This document shows, piece after piece, positions 53,353-63,592 of a stretch of 64,000 bases of DNA. How positions within the stretch are numbered: position 1 is the first letter of the stretch; each line of letters opens with the position of its first letter. The stretch comes from UBA11891 sp003533785 (GTDB lineage Bacteria > Bacteroidota > Bacteroidia > Flavobacteriales > Flavobacteriaceae), in assembly GCA_949511625.1 (NCBI GenBank), contig CATFEX010000046.1, positions 50,880 through 114,879 on the forward strand, read 5' to 3'. The position numbers were made by a program, and so were the translations under genes. The notes below the pieces were generated by a model. It was not told the DNA's origin. It searched no databases and saw nothing but the letters and a program-made list of their open reading frames with translations.

Positions 53353-54441
53353 TTAAAGGTCTTTGGTTAGTGATTGCACAATTTTATTTTCAGCAAAAAA
53401 TTCTTTTAAAATCACTTTAGACGCTGTATACATTGGAATAGCGATGATCATTCCTACAGCTCCAAACAAGGAGCCACTAGCCAAAATAACAAAAAAGATC
53501 TCTAAGGGGTGAGACTTTACCGAACGTGAAAAAATATAGGGTTGACTAAAGAAATTATCTACCAATTGTCCAATAGTAAAACCAATAGATACCCCAAGTA
53601 CGTTGGGAAGTACCTCCGCACTGAAATTCAGTTCTAGATTATTGGTCAGTGTGAGGATAATCATTAAAACACCCCCAAAAATGGGCCCCAAGTAGGGAAT
53701 CAAATTCAATAATGCACAGAGAAAAGCTATGATAAAGGAATTATTGATACCAAATACGGCTAGTACTATTGTATAAATCACCAATAGAATAGTGATCTGC
53801 ATTAGCAATCCAATAAAATAACGAGAAAGAAGATTTTTGATTCGTTCAAAGGACTTTTGAATGCGTAAGTGATAGGATTCTTTTATAAAAATAAGAACAA
53901 TTCGTTCCAATAATTCACTGTCTTTGAGCAAGAAAAACGAAATAAATAGAACCGAAAATAAAGCTACAGAAAATGACCCTAGAAAGTTTAATAATCCATT
54001 GAGAAAGTCGGGAACTAAACCCAAGTTGATCGACTGCAGAATATTTTCACTTTCTAAGAGACCTAACCAAAAGGAATTGTCAACATTAAAATAATCAGAC
54101 AATTCTTTAGTGAGGTAATTGAGTTTTATTTTCAATGCTTCTACATCTAGCAGTGATAGATTATTGCTTTGTTCTACTAACAGTGGAAAGAAAAGAGAAA
54201 GAATCCCAAACAAAAGACCAATGAAGGTCAACAACGTTATTGTGGCTGCCAGAAGACTGTTACATTTTAATTTTTCTTTTAGAAATACGGCGATGGGTCG
54301 ACCAATCAAACTGATCACGGCAGCGACCAGAAAATAAACTAGTAAACTAGTGAGCGAGTACAGTAAGACAAGGACCACACCAATAATAAATAGTTTTAAA
54401 AGCGCCTGAAGGATTCCGTTGGCAATTGTTTTTGGTTCCAT
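53353..54441 (-). CDS. AI-2E family permease
   Basis: A 362-residue inner-membrane protein with about eight hydrophobic helices. The family signature region LLNLIPYLGPIFGGVLM near residue 243 is present, with QPYIFSRSVKSHPLEIFF and a final helix pair. Despite the name, AI-2 transport is shown for few members; others act as Na+/H+ antiporters. The substrate is unknown here. Confidence 0.85.
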   Translation of the reverse strand: MEPKTIANGILQALLKLFIIGVVLVLLYSLTSLLVYFLVAAVISLIGRPIAVFLKEKLKCNSLLAATITLLTFIGLLFGILSLFFPLLVEQSNNLSLLDVEALKIKLNYLTKELSDYFNVDNSFWLGLLESENILQSINLGLVPDFLNGLLNFLGSFSVALFSVLFISFFLLKDSELLERIVLIFIKESYHLRIQKSFERIKNLLSRYFIGLLMQITILLVIYTIVLAVFGINNSFIIAFLCALLNLIPYLGPIFGGVLMIILTLTNNLELNFSAEVLPNVLGVSIGFTIGQLVDNFFSQPYIFSRSVKSHPLEIFFVILASGSLFGAVGMIIAIPMYTASKVILKEFFAENKIVQSLTKDL

Positions 54442-54470
54442 TCGCTAAATATAACGAGATTCTCCCAATC

Positions 54471-55181
54471 CTAGTTTTTCACTAATGTTGCATTAACTGC
54501 AACAGTATGGCAGGCAATAATACCCGCTGTCTCAGTTCGGAATCTTTGTTGACCTAGACTAATAGTTTGTGCTTGGTTCACCAAGGCCATTTCAATCTCC
54601 TCTTTAGTAAAATCTCCTTCCGGGCCAATGAGAATAGTGCTGTGTGGAATAGAATTGGAGTAATTTAATAAGTTTATTTTTTTCCCCTCTCTACAGTGCG
54701 CAATTAGCGACTTGGGATGCTCATTAATAAATTCATTAAAAGGAGTTAGCGGATTCAAGACAGGCCTATAGACTTGATGCGATTGTTTGGTAGCACTAAG
54801 TATGATTTTGTCTAAACGCTCCCATTTGATTTTTCTTCGCTCTGAATTTTGGCATAGGATTGGAGTGATTGTAGAGACGCCAATCTCGGTTGCTTTTTCC
54901 AAGAACCACTCAAAACGATCATTACTCTTGGTGGGAGCTATGGCTATGTGAATTGTATAAGCAGGCGGTGAAAATTGTTCGAATTCCAAAAGTGTTACAA
55001 TGCTCCCTTTCGGATCTAAATAGCTGATTGAACCAGAGGCACGGCCGCCCACTCCATTAAGAATCCCTATAGTATCTCCAACTTGTTTTCGAAGCACTCG
55101 AGACAGGTGTTGACTTTCACTAGGAGACAACCTAATTTCAGGATCCTGAGCGGTGAGTTCGGAATGAAAAAAGAAATCCAT
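54471..55181 (-). CDS. rsmE: 16S rRNA (uracil-1498-N3)-methyltransferase
   Basis: A SPOUT-class methyltransferase of 236 residues. The N-terminal PUA-like domain holds LSPSESQHLSRVLRKQVGD, and the C-terminal knotted domain has IGPEGDFTKEEIE near residue 182 and the final SLGQQRFRTETAGI. ATG 55181 lies 1 nt after the tsaD stop, so the two are coupled. Confidence 0.94.
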   Translation of the reverse strand: MDFFFHSELTAQDPEIRLSPSESQHLSRVLRKQVGDTIGILNGVGGRASGSISYLDPKGSIVTLLEFEQFSPPAYTIHIAIAPTKSNDRFEWFLEKATEIGVSTITPILCQNSERRKIKWERLDKIILSATKQSHQVYRPVLNPLTPFNEFINEHPKSLIAHCREGKKINLLNYSNSIPHSTILIGPEGDFTKEEIEMALVNQAQTISLGQQRFRTETAGIIACHTVAVNATLVKN

Positions 55182-55182
55182 A

Positions 55183-56202
55183 TTAAAAAGATAATCGAGG
55201 ATTGGCGACTGCGGTGTAATCACTGAATCGTTTTTCCTGTGCCTTCAAGTAGCCCACCATCCCAATCATAGCAGCATTATCAGTCGTGTATTCAAAGGGG
55301 GGTAGGTATACCTTCCAGCGATCTGTTTTTTCCTTTTTTTTCAATTGCTTTCGAATTTCTGAATTGGCTGATACTCCTCCACCAAGGACAACAGCAGTAA
55401 TACCTTTTTGTTCAACAGCCACATTGATTTTCTCAAAAATTGTTTTAACCAAAGCACTTTGAAGGGAAGCGCATAGATCTACTAAATTATTTTTAATGAA
55501 ATCAGTTTCTTTTTGTGTATGCAGATTGATGAAATTTAGAAAGGCTGTTTTAATCCCGCTATAACTGACGTCCAAACCAGACATTTTGGGAATAGGAAAT
55601 GCAAAAGCCTCGGGATTCCCTTTTTGAGCCAAACGGTCAAGCTGTGGACCTGCGGGGTAGGGAAGGCCCATGATTTTTCCACATTTATCAAAGGCTTCTC
55701 CGATGGCATCATCTTTGGTTTCTCCGATCACTTCCATATCAAAAGGAGCCTGACAAAGGACTATTTGGGTGTGCCCTCCAGAAAGGGTAACTCCCAAAAA
55801 AGGAAAGACAGGGGTCTCCAGTTCAGGATGTTCAATAAAAGAAGCTAATAAATGGGCTTGCATGTGATTGACTCCATAAAAAGGGATGTTCAACCCCATC
55901 GCTAAAGACTTGGCAAAGCTGCTTCCAACCAAAAGAGATCCCAGTAGGCCAGGCCCTTGGGTAAAAGCAATGAGATGCAGTTCTTCTTTTCGAATTCCTG
56001 CTTTTTGAAGGGCATCGTGTACCACAGGAACAATATTGGATTGATGGGCTCGCGAGGCCAGTTCAGGCACGACACCACCATATCTTTGATGAATTTCTTG
56101 ATTGGCAATACAATTTGACAGAACTTTACCGTCACATAGGACAGCGGCAGCAGTATCGTCACACGATGATTCGATGCCAAGTGTATAGAAAGAAGTAGCC
56201 AC
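55183..56202 (-). CDS. tsaD: tRNA N6-adenosine threonylcarbamoyltransferase
   Basis: Catalyses the last step of t6A37 formation in tRNA. The 339-residue ASKHA protein has GIESSCDDT near residue 9, the metal-binding HMQAHLLA (two His) near residue 114, and VLGGGVSAN near residue 270. The first codon is GTG at 56202. It is divergent from the TamB-like gene. Confidence 0.96.
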   Translation of the reverse strand: MATSFYTLGIESSCDDTAAAVLCDGKVLSNCIANQEIHQRYGGVVPELASRAHQSNIVPVVHDALQKAGIRKEELHLIAFTQGPGLLGSLLVGSSFAKSLAMGLNIPFYGVNHMQAHLLASFIEHPELETPVFPFLGVTLSGGHTQIVLCQAPFDMEVIGETKDDAIGEAFDKCGKIMGLPYPAGPQLDRLAQKGNPEAFAFPIPKMSGLDVSYSGIKTAFLNFINLHTQKETDFIKNNLVDLCASLQSALVKTIFEKINVAVEQKGITAVVLGGGVSANSEIRKQLKKKEKTDRWKVYLPPFEYTTDNAAMIGMVGYLKAQEKRFSDYTAVANPRLSF

Positions 56203-56297
56203 TACAGATTTTTAATGCAACAAAAATAAAGGATAAAATCAAACGAGGTCACAAAATAGCAATTGGAGTTGGTCTTACACTTATAGGAATTTTCCTG

Positions 56298-59200
56298 TTG
56301 GTCGCTATTTTTACTTTGTCATCAATTCAAACTTCTTTGCTTCAACGTTTCACCCATTCATTACAAACCTCCACTGATAATTCTATGGAGGTGACAAAAG
56401 TAAAGATTGACTTGTTTGGGAATATCAACTTGACGGGCGTGGTGGGGTATGATCACCATAAAGACACTCTTTTTTACATCCAAGAATTGGAAGCTAAGTT
56501 GATACAACCTTCACAAGCATTTCAGAGTAATATTATTTTTAATACACTGAACATTAAAGGAGTGGATTTGAACTTGCGTCATTACGAAGGAGACTCATTA
56601 ACCAATTTGGAATATTTTGTTCAAGGCTTGCGATTGAATCAAAACCAAAACCAATCCAAAGCAGTATTCCGATTGAATAAAATGACTTTTCAGGATGGAT
56701 CGATTCTTTTTGACCTGCCTCAGTTAAAAACCAAAATAAAGAAATTAGAAGGACTTGCATTTGAAATGGAAGAAGTATTGATTGAAAAAAAGAATCTTTC
56801 AGCTAAACTTAGAAACCTTGTTTTAGAAGATGATAGGGGACGGACTCTTAAAAACGTATCCGGAGAAATAGTGAAAACGGCTCGGTTTTTATCTGTAAAC
56901 AATGTAGCATTGGCAACCCAAGAAAGTCAACTCATGGGGGCAGTAAAAATTATTTTAACCAAACAGGCAGATATTGATTCCATCGAATTAGATCTATCGG
57001 CCAGTCGATTGCATCCTAGCGATTGGGGAGGGAGCAACTATTATAACAAACCCCTTCGTGGCCAAATAACAGCTGGAGGACCGCTTGAAAACATTACGAT
57101 AAGCAAAATAGATATAGATGCTCCTGATTTCTTGATGCAAGCTAGTGGGCTTGTAACTTTAGACAGTAGTATGAATTTTCGACACCTGCACTCGCAGATT
57201 TCATCATTCACACTTTCAACAGACTGGCTTTCGGAGGCATTATCAAAAAAGGATTTAAAAATTAAAGGGCTTTTTTTACCTGAAGAAAGTCAAATTGGGT
57301 TTAGGGGAAGTATCGATTATAGCAAGGATGAAAAAAGAATAGATGGAATTGTATCCCTCACTTCGCAACACCTGCAAACCTATATACATGAATCCTTCAC
57401 TCCTATGGGGGATACTTTATTAAAGACAGTATTTAGAGCAGATCCCATTCGTATAAGTGAGTTTTTACCCGCATCTAAGCTGGGAGAAATAGTGGGTGAA
57501 TTAAGAGGGGAAGCACAAAAGATTAATGGAAAGTGGAATCAAGCTAAGTGGTTGGCTACAATAGACAGTCTAGAGTATCAAAGTAATTATATTACCAATA
57601 TTCAAGCTAATGGTACTGTCAATCAATCTAGATGGGCTGGATCCCTTCGCTCCACTGATACTCAGCTTCAGTTGGATTCTCAGTTTATTGTATATCCCAA
57701 AAGTAAAAATGCTACAAATACAGTGGATATAACTTTAAACCGATTAGATGTTCACCTAGTTAATCCTCTAGTCCAACCTGGAAATATTGCATTAGAAGGG
57801 GTAACAAATGGGTCGTTTAAGGGGGTCAATATAGATCTTCTTGCGGGGCAATTTCGCTTTAATAATATGCTGCTCACGACACAGAATGATAAAGTTCCTT
57901 TTGAAGATTTCCTTCTTGAAATGGCTACAGACGGATTTAATCGCACTCTTTCCATTTCCAATTCTGATTTATTAGAAGGGTCGGTTGAGGGGAATTTTCA
58001 GTTGTCTCGAGTGGGACAATTATTTAAAAACACAGTGAGCAGAGCCTATCCGTTTGCATTGACAGAAAATTTTACTGATCCGCAATATGCTGAAGTTAAT
58101 ATGATCCTTTCACAGAAAGTACTTTCGTCTGTGTTTCCTCAATGGGGAATCAAAAATGATTTTACGTTTACAGGCTTGCTTCATTCCGAACCTGAAAAAG
58201 GTCGATTAACTATTGATGCCCCCATTATTAATTATAAAAACAGTATTGTTAAAGGTCTTTCTTTACGGATGGAACCTGAGTCCGCCCGGGCCCCAAATAC
58301 GATTCGAGCAGAAGAATGGCGACTCAAGAATTATATTCTTTCTGATGTTTCTTTATTAAGCGAACAAGTTGAGGATAAAATTCAATTAAACCTTAAAGCC
58401 TTTGGGGGGAGCGAACAAGAGGATCAATTTTATTTGAATGTATATCACGATGTTGGGCCTGGCAAGGAATTAGACTTTACTTTTCAACCTTCCTATATTC
58501 AATTCAAAGGGGATCAGTGGGATTTTAACCCAACAGCTCGTATTCGTTTTGATGGAGCAAAAAAAACGCTATCGGTATCCGATTTTAGTTTGCGTTCGGG
58601 AAAACAAAAGGTCTCTCTCAATGGGCAGTATTCCAATAAGCAAGCTTACAACTTAGACTTCAAGATGCAGGAGGTATCTTTGGCTCAAATCCTTCCAGAG
58701 ATAAATAAATTAGCCCTCGAAGGAACTGCTTCTGTAGCTCTGAAATCCAATCGTTCTAGAACTCAGAATGATTTGGATTTAAGAGTCGAGGTTGAGGGCC
58801 TTTCTCTAAATACTGTCCCCATGGGAGACTTAAGTTTATCCTCGTTTGGCAACAATCAAATTGGATCATACACCAGTGAAATAAACCTTCAAAAGGGCAA
58901 TGAAAAAACTTTAGTTGCAAAGGGGAACTTGATCAATAGTGATTCACCCACCATGAATGTAGATGTAACTTTCGATTCCTTCGCCCTCGATTTTTTGAAT
59001 CCTTTGGCTAATGGAGGGGTAAAAGGAATAAATGGAGTGGTAAGTGGCTCCGCCAATCTTTGGGGTCCTTTGAAAGCCCTCCGTCACGATGGATTTTTGA
59101 TTTTGAATAATGGAGAACTTACCATTCCTTATTTAAATGTGAGTTATCACTTTAAGGAACAAACACAAATTAATCTCAGAAATCAACAATTCACTTTTCT

Positions 59201-60620
59201 TAGTACGTCATTTGCAAATAAAAAATTCAATACCATTGGGAAAGTTGCAGGGAACTTCTCCCACACAAATTTTAAAAATTGGACCCTTAACTTTTCAATT
59301 GAATCCCCGCGCATGCTTATTTATGATATCAATAATTCTTCCGATAGAATTTTTTACGGACAAGGATTTTTTGGAGGAAAAGGAACGCTATCTGGACCGG
59401 CTAAGGCACTTACCATTTCCCTTGATGGCGAAACAGAAGAAGGAACAAACATCAAAATTCCTTGGACTGAGGATTATGGTTTGGTAGATACCTCTTATAT
59501 CGATTTTATATCAAAAGCAACCAATGACACATTGAAAAAAACCACAAGCGAACTGGATCCTAGTCTCCAGAAAATACTTGAAATGGATTTTGAATTAGAT
59601 GTTACAGACAAGGCTTTAATTGAGATTGTAATTGATCCCGAAACTAATAGTTCACTTTCTGGAAGAGGAGTGGGAACCTTATTAATAGATCTCAATACCA
59701 ACAATAAGTTCAATATGTGGGGAGATTTTCTCACAACAGAGGGCATTTATAATTTTAGAAATTTAGGATTGATCGATAAAAAATTCTCCTTACAACCCGG
59801 AGGAACCGTTATTTGGGAGGGCGATCCTTTGGGGGCACAAATGAATATGGAAGCGGTCTATCAAGTCCCTGGGGGAGCGAACCCAGCACTATTGCTAGAC
59901 AACCCTAACTTCAACCGTAAAATTCCTACTGATGTTGCCATTCAATTGCAAGGGAACCTTCTCAAACCAGATGATCCTGTATTTAAAATTAATTTTCCCA
60001 ATACCAATAATGTTGTGGTTTCTGAAATAAATTATCGCTTGGCTGATCCACAGCGTAGCCAACTACAAGCCATTTCACTTTTATCACAAGGAGTATTTAT
60101 CAGTGATGTCAGTGTATCCGTTCAAGGAATCACCAATAACTTATATGAAAAAGCGTCTGATGTATTGTCTAACTTGTTGGGTGAGAGTGATGAAAAGTTA
60201 AAAGTTGGGGTCAACTACCTTCAAGGCGATCGGAATAATGAGCTCTCCGTGGAAACCGAAGATCGCTTAGGACTTACGTTGAGCACACAAATCAGTGATA
60301 AGATTTTGGTCAATGGAAAAATAGGTGTACCCGTTGGTGGAGTAGCGCAGACCCAAGTAGTGGGAGATGTTCAAATTGATTTTATTTTGAATGATGAGGG
60401 TTCCCTTAGGGCCAAAGTCTTTAATAAAGAAAATGAATTCCGTTACATTGGAGAAGATTTTGGATACACTCAGGGGATGGGCCTTTCATACGATGTAGAT
60501 TTCAACACTTTTCAAGAACTAATTCAGAAAATTAAGCGAAAAGCACGACGCGATAGCATTATAACAAAATCCCCTGTCTCACAACCTAAGCTGGTTGAAT
60601 TTCGTGACAAAAACGATTAG
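56298..60620 (+). CDS. TamB-like translocation and assembly module protein (start disrupted)
   Basis: A protein of at least 1440 residues, mostly repetitive beta-strand sequence, with the conserved TamB/DUF490 domain at the C-terminus (about residues 1000-1400, including RGVGTLLIDLNTN and the final GMGLSYDVDF). TamB-like proteins bridge inner and outer membranes in envelope biogenesis. The usable start here (TTG 56298) lies in the middle of the N-terminal membrane helix. The frame stays open upstream through that helix but has no ATG, GTG or TTG; an ATG at 56215 would fit perfectly if the A5 run at 56222-56226 had one more A. Confidence 0.85.
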   Translation: MVAIFTLSSIQTSLLQRFTHSLQTSTDNSMEVTKVKIDLFGNINLTGVVGYDHHKDTLFYIQELEAKLIQPSQAFQSNIIFNTLNIKGVDLNLRHYEGDSLTNLEYFVQGLRLNQNQNQSKAVFRLNKMTFQDGSILFDLPQLKTKIKKLEGLAFEMEEVLIEKKNLSAKLRNLVLEDDRGRTLKNVSGEIVKTARFLSVNNVALATQESQLMGAVKIILTKQADIDSIELDLSASRLHPSDWGGSNYYNKPLRGQITAGGPLENITISKIDIDAPDFLMQASGLVTLDSSMNFRHLHSQISSFTLSTDWLSEALSKKDLKIKGLFLPEESQIGFRGSIDYSKDEKRIDGIVSLTSQHLQTYIHESFTPMGDTLLKTVFRADPIRISEFLPASKLGEIVGELRGEAQKINGKWNQAKWLATIDSLEYQSNYITNIQANGTVNQSRWAGSLRSTDTQLQLDSQFIVYPKSKNATNTVDITLNRLDVHLVNPLVQPGNIALEGVTNGSFKGVNIDLLAGQFRFNNMLLTTQNDKVPFEDFLLEMATDGFNRTLSISNSDLLEGSVEGNFQLSRVGQLFKNTVSRAYPFALTENFTDPQYAEVNMILSQKVLSSVFPQWGIKNDFTFTGLLHSEPEKGRLTIDAPIINYKNSIVKGLSLRMEPESARAPNTIRAEEWRLKNYILSDVSLLSEQVEDKIQLNLKAFGGSEQEDQFYLNVYHDVGPGKELDFTFQPSYIQFKGDQWDFNPTARIRFDGAKKTLSVSDFSLRSGKQKVSLNGQYSNKQAYNLDFKMQEVSLAQILPEINKLALEGTASVALKSNRSRTQNDLDLRVEVEGLSLNTVPMGDLSLSSFGNNQIGSYTSEINLQKGNEKTLVAKGNLINSDSPTMNVDVTFDSFALDFLNPLANGGVKGINGVVSGSANLWGPLKALRHDGFLILNNGELTIPYLNVSYHFKEQTQINLRNQQFTFLSTSFANKKFNTIGKVAGNFSHTNFKNWTLNFSIESPRMLIYDINNSSDRIFYGQGFFGGKGTLSGPAKALTISLDGETEEGTNIKIPWTEDYGLVDTSYIDFISKATNDTLKKTTSELDPSLQKILEMDFELDVTDKALIEIVIDPETNSSLSGRGVGTLLIDLNTNNKFNMWGDFLTTEGIYNFRNLGLIDKKFSLQPGGTVIWEGDPLGAQMNMEAVYQVPGGANPALLLDNPNFNRKIPTDVAIQLQGNLLKPDDPVFKINFPNTNNVVVSEINYRLADPQRSQLQAISLLSQGVFISDVSVSVQGITNNLYEKASDVLSNLLGESDEKLKVGVNYLQGDRNNELSVETEDRLGLTLSTQISDKILVNGKIGVPVGGVAQTQVVGDVQIDFILNDEGSLRAKVFNKENEFRYIGEDFGYTQGMGLSYDVDFNTFQELIQKIKRKARRDSIITKSPVSQPKLVEFRDKND

Positions 60621-60675
60621 TTACTCTCATTTTGTTGAATTTGCCGTAGAGGGACTAAAAAACCAATAGAAATAG

Positions 60676-60683
60676 TATTTTTG
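60676..60683 (+). promoter_or_regulatory. -7 element of pfkA
   Basis: TATTTTTG matches TAnnTTTG and lies 18 nt before the pfkA ATG. No TTG is seen at the standard distance, so support is partial. Confidence 0.35.
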
Positions 60684-60701
60684 CTTGACCGAATTGAACA
60701 T

Positions 60702-61685
60702 ATGGGCACAATCAAAAAAATAGGAGTATTAACCTCGGGTGGGGATGCCCCAGGCATGAATGCTGCTATACGAGCCGTAGTTCGAACTGCTATTTTTCAC
60801 AAATTAGAATGTTTTGCCATATTTAAAGGCTATCAAGGTCTTATTGATGGTGAATTGAAACAAATGACCCCAAGGACAGTAAACAATATTGTCAATAAAG
60901 GGGGAACCTTTCTCAAATCAGCCCGTTGCTTGGAGTTTAGAACTCCAGAAGGACGGCAAAAAGCCTACAACACCGTTAAAAAATTCAACCTTGATGCTGT
61001 TGTCGTTATTGGCGGTGATGGGTCTTTTACGGGAGCGATGATTTTTCAAAAAGAATTCAATTTTCCAGTGATTGGTATCCCAGGCACTATTGACAATGAC
61101 ATTAGCGGGACACAGTTCACCTTAGGCTACGATACTGCGCTTAATACGGTTATAGAAGCGATTGACAAAATTCGAGATACTGCAAGTTCGCACAACCGCT
61201 TGTTTTTTGTGGAAGTAATGGGTAGAGATGCTGGACATATCGCACTAAATGCTGGAGTAGGGGCTGGAGCAGAGGAAATATTAATTCCTGAAGAAGATAT
61301 GGGTCTAGATCGTTTATTAGACTCACTAAAACGTAGTGAAAAAACAGGAAAATCCTCTAGTATTGTAGTTGTTGCAGAAGGAGATAAGACAGGAGAAAAC
61401 GTTTTTGAAATAGCCTCTTATGTTGAAAAAAATATGCCTTATTACGATGTTAGAGTGTCTGTTTTAGGTCATATGCAACGGGGTGGATCGCCCAGTTGTT
61501 TCGATCGTGTACTGGCATCTAGAATGGGAGTTTTTGCCGTTGAATCTCTGCGAAAAGGAGCGTCCAGTGTTATGGTTGGTATCGAAAACGATCAAATGGT
61601 ATTGAGTCCACTCGAAAAAGCCATCAAAGGAAATTCTAAAATCAATAAAGAACTTATCCGCGTATCGGATATTTTATCAATTTAA
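60702..61685 (+). CDS. pfkA: ATP-dependent 6-phosphofructokinase
   Basis: A 327-residue glycolytic kinase. LTSGGDAPGMNA near residue 10 and GGDGSFTGA near residue 104 (Gly where PPi-dependent enzymes have Asp) point to ATP use; the substrate site GTIDNDISGT is near residue 127 and MGRDAGHIA near residue 170. ATG 60702 is chosen over an upstream TTG that lies in the promoter. It is followed by gapA after 20 nt. Confidence 0.96.
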   Translation: MGTIKKIGVLTSGGDAPGMNAAIRAVVRTAIFHKLECFAIFKGYQGLIDGELKQMTPRTVNNIVNKGGTFLKSARCLEFRTPEGRQKAYNTVKKFNLDAVVVIGGDGSFTGAMIFQKEFNFPVIGIPGTIDNDISGTQFTLGYDTALNTVIEAIDKIRDTASSHNRLFFVEVMGRDAGHIALNAGVGAGAEEILIPEEDMGLDRLLDSLKRSEKTGKSSSIVVVAEGDKTGENVFEIASYVEKNMPYYDVRVSVLGHMQRGGSPSCFDRVLASRMGVFAVESLRKGASSVMVGIENDQMVLSPLEKAIKGNSKINKELIRVSDILSI

Positions 61686-61705
61686 ACTTAACTAAACAAA
61701 CAAAA

Positions 61706-62704
61706 ATGGGAGTACGTATTGGAATTAATGGATTCGGACGCATTGGGCGACTGGTTTTACGCTCAGCAATGAAACAAGAGGAGGTAACTGTTGTAGGGAT
61801 TAATGATTTGTTGGATGTAAATCATTTGGCTTATTTATTACAATATGACTCCGTGCATGGACAGTACGATGGTACTATCAGTGTTGTGAATAACAATTTG
61901 ATTGTGGATGGCCATGAAATTAAAATATTTGCAGAACGCAATCCAGCGGATATTCCATGGGGATCAATGAATACTGATATTGTTGCCGAATGCACGGGAA
62001 TTTTTACAACACTAGATAAAGCGCAAGCACATTTAGATGGAGGGGCTAAAAAAGTTGTGATCTCCGCTCCCTCTGCTGATGCTCCAATGTTTGTAATGGG
62101 GGTGAACCACAGAGAAGCCACAGCAGATCAAACAATTGTATCTAATGCTTCATGTACCACCAACTGTTTGGCTCCTGTAGCCAAGGTGTTGAATGACAAT
62201 TTTGAAATTGTCGAGGGCTTGATGACTACGGTTCACGCTACTACAGCCACGCAATTTACAGTCGACGGGCCTTCCAAAAAAGATTTTAGAGGAGGCAGAA
62301 GTGCACTACTAAATATTATTCCAGCCTCTACTGGTGCAGCCAAGGCGGTTACAAAGGTGATTCCTGCACTTGTTGGTAAATTAACAGGGATGGCTTTTCG
62401 CGTTCCTACAGCCAATGTGTCGGTTGTTGACTTGACAGTCCGCTTGGGCAAAGAGACCTCCTACGAAGCGATTAAAAAAGCCATGCAAGAAAATGCCAAT
62501 GGGGCAATGAGTGGGATTCTAGGTTATTGCGACGAACCGTTGGCCTCTCAAGATTTTGTCGGAGATCCTCGCACTTCAATTTTTGACGCTGGTGCCGGAA
62601 TGGAGCTCAATGGGAATTTCTTCAAAATAATTTCTTGGTACGATAACGAGTGTGGTTATTCCAATAAGCTATTGGACTTGGCCAAACACATTCATCAACT
62701 ATAA
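61706..62704 (+). CDS. gapA: Glyceraldehyde-3-phosphate dehydrogenase
   Basis: A 332-residue glycolytic enzyme. NAD-binding GINGFGRIGR at residues 6-15, the catalytic cysteine in SNASCTTNCLAP near residue 150, and the C-terminal SWYDNECGYSNKL. It sits between pfkA and a sugar-kinase-like gene in a probable operon. Confidence 0.97.
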   Translation: MGVRIGINGFGRIGRLVLRSAMKQEEVTVVGINDLLDVNHLAYLLQYDSVHGQYDGTISVVNNNLIVDGHEIKIFAERNPADIPWGSMNTDIVAECTGIFTTLDKAQAHLDGGAKKVVISAPSADAPMFVMGVNHREATADQTIVSNASCTTNCLAPVAKVLNDNFEIVEGLMTTVHATTATQFTVDGPSKKDFRGGRSALLNIIPASTGAAKAVTKVIPALVGKLTGMAFRVPTANVSVVDLTVRLGKETSYEAIKKAMQENANGAMSGILGYCDEPLASQDFVGDPRTSIFDAGAGMELNGNFFKIISWYDNECGYSNKLLDLAKHIHQL

Positions 62705-62712
62705 TCTAACGT

Positions 62713-63576
62713 ATGATTCTTGTTGTTGATAGTGGCTCTACCAAAACGGATTGGTTTGCCATTGACCCTTCGGGCGATGTTTTATTTTCTACTCAAACAT
62801 TGGGTCTCAATCCACAGGTTCTTTCAAGCGAAATATTAAAAGAACGGATTTTAAATAATTTCGAGCTATCTCAGAATAGAGAAAACGTTTCTCATCTGTT
62901 TTTTTATGGTGCTGGGTGTGGTCTTAAAAGCACACAAGAACGAATAACAAAAGTTTTTGATAAAATATTTACCAATGCCGAGTTATCGGTGAAAGAAGAC
63001 ACCTACGCTGCGGTATACGCTACGGTTAATAAAGGAGAGCCCTCTATTGTGTGCATTCTTGGCACAGGGTCAAATTGTACTTATTTCGATGGTGTGGACA
63101 TTGAACAAAGAGTGATTTCGCTGGGTTATGTTCTTATGGATGAGGCCAGCGGAAATTTCTACGGGAAACAGTTAATTAGGAGCTATTATTTCAATGAAAT
63201 GCCGAAAGTGTTACGAGAGGCCTTCGAATCAGAGTTTGAATTGGATGCAGATCATATTAAGGAAAATATTTATCGGATGGAAAATCCGAATACCTATCTA
63301 GCAACATTTGCCCGATTTATGATTGAACACAAAACCCACCCGATGATGAATAAAATTATTAAGGGCGGCCTGCGTCGTTTTATCGAACATCAAATTTTAC
63401 AGTTTGAGGATGCAAAAAAAAACCCAGTTCATTTTGTAGGATCCATAGCCTATTTTCTGCATAAAGAAATTAGCCAAATCATTACAACCGAATATGGACT
63501 AAAGATGGGAAATGTGGTGAAACGCCCCATTGATGGCTTGGTGAATTTTCACAGAGAACAACTCAACAAATTATAA
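62713..63576 (+). CDS. BadF/BadG-type ATPase, N-acetylglucosamine kinase-like
   Basis: A 287-residue ASKHA-fold protein. Phosphate-1 motif VDSGSTKTDWF at residues 5-15, ILGTGSNCTYFDG near residue 117 (phosphate-2), and DEASGNFYGKQLI near residue 143. The family includes N-acetylglucosamine and glucosamine kinases; the sequence alone does not decide the sugar. It follows gapA by 8 nt, fitting feed of amino sugars into glycolysis. Confidence 0.85.
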   Translation: MILVVDSGSTKTDWFAIDPSGDVLFSTQTLGLNPQVLSSEILKERILNNFELSQNRENVSHLFFYGAGCGLKSTQERITKVFDKIFTNAELSVKEDTYAAVYATVNKGEPSIVCILGTGSNCTYFDGVDIEQRVISLGYVLMDEASGNFYGKQLIRSYYFNEMPKVLREAFESEFELDADHIKENIYRMENPNTYLATFARFMIEHKTHPMMNKIIKGGLRRFIEHQILQFEDAKKNPVHFVGSIAYFLHKEISQIITTEYGLKMGNVVKRPIDGLVNFHREQLNKL

Positions 63577-63592
63577 GTAGGGACATAGGTTG

